From Astrothelium macrocarpum (lineage: Eukaryota; Ascomycota; Dothideomycetes; Trypetheliales; Trypetheliaceae): a stretch of DNA of 64,000 nucleotides. A program made the translations under genes and the position numbers. Every line of letters begins with the position of its first letter. Position 1 is the first letter of the stretch. Under the pieces are notes generated by a model. It worked only from the letters and a program-made list of their open reading frames with translations, ran no database searches and was not told the DNA's origin. This document shows, piece by piece, positions 57,873-64,000 of this stretch. The stretch is taken from the NCBI GenBank assembly GCA_021030915.1, contig JAGEMR010000030.1, positions 233,221-297,220 of the forward strand. The letters are read 5' to 3'.

Positions 57873-58333
57873 AGCAACAGGTCATCACTGGGCTAAAAGG
57901 ATGGAACTGATTGGGGGTTTTTCTTTTCTTTTTCTTTGCTTTTCTCTGTTACACAAGTCACACGGTAACCTTCCCGCCTGAAGATGAGGTCAGCCTTCCC
58001 TTAAGAAGTGGCATACGGAACACTATCACCAATGGTCATGTAACTATTGGGGGGGCTAGCACACTGTTACCCGCTGGCTAGCCCTTACTTAGATACTGCA
58101 ATGAATTCATTATCACTGAATCAACCAGTACACTGATCCCTGTTCCTTAATATGGATTAAGACTGAAGCAATACTCGTCCAAACTTGAGTTACAAATCTA
58201 TGTTGGTAAATAAGCTCGTGTTTATGTAGTCGTAGAATTTTGGATGAGACGAAGGAGAGCATTTAACACCAGGCTGTGGGCCTCATGGGGAGGACCCCAC
58301 ACCATTCTGTCCTCTTTTGGGGATTCTTTCGTG
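57873..58333. other. non-coding, palindromic GGGCTAGC element
   Basis: A T/C-rich tract at about 57915-57950 is followed by an inverted repeat GGGCTAGC/GCTAGCCC at about 58053-58085 around a 16-bp loop. TGTAAC at about 58039 and TTAACA at about 58268 could bound a solo LTR of about 230 bp, but no target duplication supports it. No gene is seen. Confidence 0.3.
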
Positions 58334-58386
58334 ATGCAATAAGAAATGCCATACTGGGAGACATATTTACCGCTGCAGACCTCATA
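58334..58386 (-). repeat. dispersed repeat core (inverted copy)
   Basis: The complement has GAGGTCTGCAGCGGTAAATA, then GTCTCCCAGTATGG and CATTTCTTATTGCATC. It is the first of two inverted copies in this stretch. Confidence 0.6.
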
Positions 58387-58430
58387 CGGGGGACCTCATA
58401 CCATTATGTCCTCTTTCGGGGATTCTTTTT

Positions 58431-58489
58431 TGTTGCAATTAGAAATCTCATTGGCGACTGGGAGATATAATCGCTGTAGGGAAAACCTC
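58431..58489 (-). repeat. dispersed repeat core (inverted copy)
   Basis: The complement has CCTACAGCGATTATATCTCC, then CAGTCGCCAATGAG and ATTTCTAATTGCAACA. It closely matches the direct copy at 55337-55391. Confidence 0.6.
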
Positions 58490-58623
58490 AACACCATTTC
58501 GAACGAGGACTTCCGGAGGAGGACTCCATTCCATTCTAAAGTATTGGAGCCCGTCGATAATTCAACGAAAAATATCTCTCTCGACTTTCTTGATTATTGT
58601 TGCTGAGGATGTCTTTGTGAGAT

Positions 58624-58674
58624 GTATGGCGATTATAACTTTCGCGGTCGCGGGTGACAATTTTTAACCCACCC
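58624..58674 (+). repeat. dispersed repeat core (direct copy)
   Basis: It has GTATGGCGATTATAACTTTC followed by GCGGTCGCGGGTGAC. It is most like the copy at 38297-38352. Another fragment, CATTTCTTATTGCAACC, lies at about 58745. Confidence 0.6.
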
Positions 58675-58786
58675 GCTGGTAGTGTCAGGAAAATGCTTAC
58701 GGCCTTAGCCTGACCTCTTTAAACGCCATCAACAGTATGGGCAACATTTCTTATTGCAACCACTCGTCATGGTTGGAACCAGCTCA

Positions 58787-58794
58787 GGTAGAGT
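58787..58794. repeat. left 8-bp target site duplication (GGTAGAGT)
   Basis: Identical to 61296-61303 on the other side of the hAT element. Confidence 0.95.
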
Positions 58795-61295
58795 CAGGGA
58801 TCTTAAAAATTATTCTACATTCATAAGTTATGAATAATTCAGCAAATTCATAAGTGAATAAATATGAATGAATAATTCATAATTATTCAGCTTCCGTCTG
58901 ATTTTCCAACTGAAAATTCTTTTCTTCTATAAAGTATCTTTTTTTATCATATCAATGACGTCGAATTCTGAAATTTTTTTTATAATAATTTCTTCAAATC
59001 TATCTGATAAACGAAATTTTCGAAAAAAGACTTCTGATATTTATCAGTATATACGTAAACCGTATGATAATGAACCAAAGATCAAAAAAGAAAAACCGTT
59101 ATATTATTACAAAATTAAGGGATATTATTGGAATTCAGAAATAATAATAAATATTCGTACGTATCTGAAAAAACATAATATTATGAACGAGATTCACATT
59201 CCAAAAATAAAATAGATTACGTATTCATAATTAACTATATTATACGCCCAAACGATGAAAGATTCGTACGAAATAAATGAATTTAAAATAATAATTCTAA
59301 AAAGAATTATAAAAAAAGACATTTTAAAATAGATATTGGTCAATTTTATTATTATACGAAATTTTCCTTTTAAAATCATCAATTAATCAGAATTTTATAT
59401 ATTTTATTCAATTCTGAATCCAGAAAATAGGACGATTCTTCCCACCAATTCTCATATTCTGATCTCATATATCCAAGATCAATATATTATCCAACAGAAT
59501 CTCGTATAAAAAGATCTTTAATCAGTATTTATAAATATTCATCTTTCAATCGATATTTGAATCTCATCAAACAATCTTCTCTTTTTTACGATCTACAGTC
59601 ATTATATAAATAATCAATTAAAATTTCAGAAAACCCTTCTAATTCTTCATATAATAACAGATCATTCTAAAAAAAATCAATAAAATATTCTTCTTCCGGT
59701 CCTTTAAAAATATAAAATTATACAAAAAATTGATATTATAATTGCGAATAATTCTAAAATAAATGATATTTTTTATTATACGATCAGCGAATATCTATAT
59801 AAGAAAGATTTAAAATAAAATTCAAAAGAATAAAAAATCCGTTATTAAAAATATATCATTAATTTTATTATTCAAAATTTTCTTTTTAAAAATATAATTG
59901 ATATATTTCTTTTTAAATTATATGAAAAAAAAAAAGTGAAGATATTGAATTAATTTAATAATAAAAAAAAAAAAAAAAAGAAGAGATCTATATATTTAAA
60001 ATTTTTGAAAAATTATATAATATTATTATTCATAATCATAATTCTATAATTCGTATAAAAGAATTTAAATGAATTATTAAAAAAATGATATCATTAAATA
60101 ATCATATAAAATGGAATTCATGATATTCTTTTTTTGAAATTATTTTTAAATATAAAATAAGAATAAATGAATATATTAAATATCATCTAAAAATTCTATT
60201 ATATAATATTCTTTTTATATATAATTGGAATCAGATTTATATAATTTATAATTTTTTTCAATTATTTAATCGAATAATTTTAAAAATATAAAAAAATAAT
60301 ATATATTTAAATAAAATTCTTATATTAATGGATATTCTTTTAATTCATATTAAAAAAATTCTGATAAATTATATAATCTTTTTTAAATTCTTTTATATAA
60401 AATATTAATTGATCATAAAAAAAATATAAAAAAATAAATAAAAAATACGTTTTATAAATCCAAAAATATTGGAAAAAATATCGTATATATTATTAATAAT
60501 CAGATATTTTATTATATTATATAATAATATTAATTCTTTATTTCCAATTTCGTTTGAAATATATTCAAATAATCTGATGAAAGAATTGGAACGATTCAAT
60601 ATTCAAAAGAATTGAGGTATTTTGGAATAAATTTAAGAATATTCATTATATATCTGAATTTTTCTCGTACGATCAATTCCAAAGCCAAATTTTATTAAAA
60701 AAAAAAAAGAAATAAAATTCGTATGATAAAATCTTCATAAAAATTGAAAGTCAAATAAAAATAAAGAATGGAAAAAATAAATTTCGTAATTATTATTAAA
60801 AAATGTCATATAGAATTGGAAAATTGATAATTTTACAATAATAATATCAAAATCAATAATAGAAATATTGGCCATTTCTTTCATATTTTATAATAGAAAT
60901 TCTTTCAATTCTAATAATAAATAATAAATCAGAAAGAATTTTTTCTGAAACGTGCCGTATAATTTCATGAAAAAGAAACAGATTTGATGAAGATAATATT
61001 GAAAGAATTAAATATTTAAAAAATTGGATTCGGAATGGTATTTTAATGACTGAATAAAATGTGTGCGAAAATTAAAAAACATTTATCTTTTTTTCAGAAA
61101 AGAATCGTTTATTTTATTCAATTATTCTAGAATCAATAAAAATATATAATCATAATATATCTCAGAATCAAATACGTTAGTGTATAAAATTTATAAAAAT
61201 TCTTAAAAATTCTTAAAAATCCAATAATTCATTCATAATTATTCATAATCTGAATATATGCATTCATAATTATTCATACATTTTTAAGATCCCTG
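58795..61295. mobile_element. hAT-superfamily DNA transposon, AT-saturated
   Basis: A 2501-bp element with 16-bp perfect terminal inverted repeats CAGGGATCTTAAAAAT (58795-58810 and 61280-61295). It is flanked by identical 8-bp target copies GGTAGAGT (58787-58794 and 61296-61303). CAGGG ends and 8-bp duplications are diagnostic of hAT. Subterminal regions on both sides carry repeated TTCATAATTATTCA-type motifs, likely transposase binding sites. The interior is almost all A/T. A transposase N-terminal remnant lies at 58955-59215. Confidence 0.92.
58955..59215 (+). pseudogene. hAT transposase N-terminal remnant with ruined BED finger
   Basis: 86-codon open remnant: SDKRNFRKKTSDIYQYIRK, then YYYKIKGYYWNSEIIINIRT and YLKKHNI. 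The spacing is that of a BED zinc finger (C-x2-C ... N-[LI]-R-x-H-L-x-x-x-H), but the Cys and one His positions read Tyr. TGY to TAY and CAY to TAY are the changes RIP would make. The rest of the frame downstream is destroyed. Confidence 0.65.
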
Positions 61296-61303
61296 GGTAG
61301 AGT
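61296..61303. repeat. right 8-bp target site duplication (GGTAGAGT)
   Basis: Identical to 58787-58794. Confidence 0.95.
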
Positions 61304-61379
61304 AACATACTAGGTGTTGGTTCTAGCGGCTAAGCACCACCAGTGGTTAAGGAATGCCACCTGCAACCATGTAGGAGAT

Positions 61380-61556
61380 AATCCCCATATATCTCATGGA
61401 GAGACCCTCAATAATAATAACAAATGAGCAGATTTTGAGACCGATTTCATAGTGAATTACTGACAGACTTTGAATTCTGAGAATAATATAGGGTGCCCCC
61501 TATGAGTCCTGTAGGTTGTATCTCTTAGTCGATGATGACATTTCTGGTTGCACCAA
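61380..61556 (+). repeat. degenerate dispersed-repeat unit
   Basis: It has the same block order as the units at 54990-55391: GGAGAGACCCTCAATAATAA, an AT-rich middle, ATAGGGTGCCCCCTATGAGTCC and a core (61504-61554) ending ATGACATTTCTGGTTGCACC. It lies just outside the hAT right target copy. Confidence 0.55.
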
Positions 61557-64000
61557 AAAAGACTCCCCGAAAGATGACAAAATAGTATGGAGGTTCTCCC
61601 CGCGAATCCTATAGAGCATGTGGCGAATCATCCTTAGGCATGGTAAAAGCGTATATTATCTGGATACGTATATCGTTCTCAGTCATGTTGCAATCCTGTA
61701 CCTAACTCTCCTAGCACAACTGGCTAATGTCTCCTGTTGTTATGAGTGCCAAAGGACTTTCAACTTCCTTAATGTTTTTTTTTGGTGCATCGCCTTTGAC
61801 GGGCTTCTCGGTTTATTTGCTGCCCATGTTCCGTTTGCCTGTACCTTTGAGACCGTCCTGGGCGTGTTGACCCTTGTATCTCCGTCGATTCATCGCGTCT
61901 GGATTGAATTTCTTCGTGCAGCGAAGGGATCAACATAACTTAAAGGCTGGTCTCGAAGAGTACAGAGTTGACCAAACCTTCGAAGCGACTAATATCCTTG
62001 TCGATTCCTTCGAATGGGCTGCTCAGTAGAGACAAGTCATTTCTTCTTCAGAGCGTTTTCTTCTGCCTTTTCTCAAGTGCATCTCAGGGAACAGTTGAAT
62101 GAAAACGGTTATTCCAGAGTTGAGCAAGTGCTATGAGCCATGATTGTTGGAGGTTGATTTGGCTATCGTTTTCACATCTCTTCTCTTCATCTTTGTTCCT
62201 GTTATATGTTTCCTACAGCTTTCGCAGTTTGTCTCGTATGCCGGGTAGAGTGATTCTCAGACCATGGTTTGAGACGTCCTCAATGCTGCTAGCGTACCTT
62301 TCCCCCAACCCCAATAATCGGGGAAAGGTAAGATGCCCCCAATTTCGCCTTTCGATGGTACGGAGCTTGCTTCTTCAAGCCGCATCTGGCGTTTCTCGAG
62401 GGAGCGCGGGTCATAAAACCCCGCTATCTCAAGTTCTACCATAATCGGCTCCGCGAACACATCGTAGGGACTTCTGAGGCGATGTCCGTCGCTTCTCTAG
62501 AATTCCGAATAGCTAAATATCGGTATAAGTTTCTCTTGGAATTTCCAGAATATTTAGGTTGGGGGGGTTTTTTTTTCTCATTGCAATTCGGGTCGACCAC
62601 GCGGTCGCCCATCCGTGCTCTGCACCACGCATGCCAATAGTGATCTGTCTTCCTTCTGACTCTCCAATTTTTCTTCGAAATCTTTGTGTGACAGCAAGAT
62701 TCCGACGTCTGCTTCGTCACTATCTTCCGCCGAGTCCAAACCGGTAGGTGGCACTGGATGAGCATTCGGAGATTCCGCCAAGGGGAATTCTGTCGGGGCC
62801 GTCTCTCTCCTGGGTAACAGCTGTGTCGGCGGAGACCCCTCGTTTTGTCTGCGTATGAACTCATCCTTCCTATATTCTTCGTCGTCTTCGTCAAGTCTTT
62901 CTTCTTCTTCCTCGTTAAGGGCTTTTTCGTCAAGGGTCTCTCCTCCCTTGTTGGTATTTTTCCTGATAATTTTTATAATTTACTCGAAGAATTTAGGCTA
63001 GAATGCCTGCTTTGTCCGTGAGGTTCTTCATGAAGTTCAAGAAACTCGGCAGGAATCCCGCCAGCGTTGGGTTCTTTGCGAGTCTCAATTACTCTTTGTT
63101 GGTCCTGCGTAATATCAATCACTTCATTGACTTCCGTAGCTTCTGTGGCTCCAGAGATATCGGCGGGATCGGAAGCATTAACGCCTTCTATCGATGAGAC
63201 ATGTGGGGCCTTCGCGGATTCCGCTGGAGAAGACTGTAACTCGCCCATTCTTAGTCTCGTTGGTGTGTCAAAGGCGAGATAATCTTTGGGATTTATGTTT
63301 TGAGCGTCAGATTTATTCCCAGATAGTATACTCGACGAAATAGACGCCCTCAAAGAAGGATGAATGTGATTAGGAGGCTACATAACTCGACGTTAGAGTT
63401 CCGCATTTCGATATTCGAACCGCGGTCTAAGTTCGGCCACGAGGTCTTCGAGTCGTTGTGGGACGAGAAGACCCATATTGACCTCAAGTTGTCTGAGTTT
63501 GCGGCGTGCCACGCATCTAACTGAAATGCGATGAGCGAGCGTGGTATATAAGAAATTGGGGTTGAGGAAGGAAGATATCTTTTTTCTGAGTTTGTTAGCG
63601 CTGTGTTCTAGCTCGAAAGAGAGTAAGATAAAATCGACAAAGAACATGCTGGCTTCGAGGGAGCAGATGCTGAGTTCGAAGTAGGGTATGTTAAGCTCAG
63701 AAGAGGACACGATAAGATCGATGGGGAATATGCTGTGTTCAAAGAAGGTGATACTGGGCTCGTAGGAGGATACGATGAGTTATGACCAGTGTTCTCTTAC
63801 CTGTCTGTTTAAGAAATGCGTTTTTCTTTACATTTGTACATCACCATAGAATTCTCGGGGGTTATCCAGTTCGCGCTGCTCTAATGAATTGCAAAATGGC
63901 CCAGCGAGCTCAGTCATGCGCAAGGATCGGAAAAATTATGCAACATTCGAATATAATCCAATAATTCATAATTTTCGGATAAGAATGGATAAGAGAATTA
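61557..64000. other. unassigned 2.4 kb, possible decayed gene on the minus strand
   Basis: No intact gene is recognised. On the minus strand three adjoining frames look protein-like. One (63781-63393) is built partly of an imperfect repeat of about 90 bp at 63600-63780. One (63353-62973) is Ser/Glu-rich. One (62946-62578) has an acidic NEEEEERLDEDDEEYRKDEF segment and a PVPPTGLDSAEDSDEAD segment. Frame breaks and missing splice signals argue for decay or a very diverged repeat-derived gene. A plus-strand frame at 61618-61938 has hydrophobic stretches but no other support. From about 63930 the sequence turns AT-rich again. Confidence 0.3.
63600..63780. repeat. imperfect tandem repeat, about 90 bp unit, two copies
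   Basis: Shared motifs recur in order: AGCTCGAAAGAGAG versus AGCTCAGAAGAGGA, GATAAAATCGA versus GATAAGATCGA, and AACATGCTG versus AATATGCTG, followed by a TTCGA/TTCAA block. It is in frame with the possible minus-strand coding region. Confidence 0.5.

Noticed and set aside
58039..58273. Possible solo LTR (TGTAAC...TTAACA) containing the GGGCTAGC palindrome
   Set aside because: Flanking bases do not match as a 4-6 bp target duplication, and no second copy is seen in the window.
1..64000. tRNA or rRNA genes
   Set aside because: Scanned by eye for B-box-like GGTTCRANYCC with a matching acceptor stem; none found. A tRNAscan-SE run would settle it.

Overview
The window looks like nuclear DNA of a filamentous ascomycete (Pezizomycotina). 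The genes carry short introns of about 45-240 bp with GTRNGT donors and CTAAC/CTGAC branch sites. The repertoire is fungal: a Ste3 pheromone receptor, Cut12, GCN2/CPC-3, Epl1, Cwc2, a STAND/NACHT protein and WSC domains. AT-saturated transposons whose reading frames are broken by C-to-T and G-to-A changes suggest repeat-induced point mutation (RIP). Leotiomycetes is a guess from gene style only.

Positions 1-51300 are a gene-dense arm of ordinary composition. In order it holds a sulfite-oxidase-like molybdoenzyme (+), a haem catalase (-), a single-pass cell-surface protein (-), the Ste3/Pre-1 a-factor receptor (-), an unknown coiled-coil membrane protein (+), an HSL-family alpha/beta hydrolase (+), Cut12 (-) divergent from GCN2 (+), and Cwc2 (-). 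Next come a broken DUF1996-WSC gene (+), an FHA-domain protein kinase (-), a NACHT NTPase (+), the 25-residue ribosomal protein eL41 (+), Kae1 (-), an IPC-type mannosyltransferase (-), a Kin17-like protein (-), and a small membrane protein (-) divergent from the AMPK beta subunit (+). A secreted GH78-like alpha-L-rhamnosidase (+) and Epl1 (+) close the arm. Most are unrelated housekeeping or signalling genes. GCN2 and the AMPK beta subunit both belong to nutrient-stress signalling, but nothing in the sequence shows co-regulation.

Positions 51301-64000 are repeat territory. A 3656-bp pogo/Fot1-type element (52-bp perfect terminal inverted repeats, TA duplication) contains a nested 1855-bp pogo-type element. 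A separate 2501-bp hAT element has an 8-bp target duplication. All three have AT-saturated interiors but clean, GC-containing ends. Between them lie an array of six covarying GNRA-loop hairpins, a two-zinc-knuckle Gag-like gene ending in a 21-bp minisatellite, and copies of an unrecognised dispersed repeat that also occurs in the gene-dense arm. The last 2.7 kb has no convincing intact gene.

Exon boundaries were read by eye from splice signals, reading-frame phase and family conservation. No alignment or transcript data were available.
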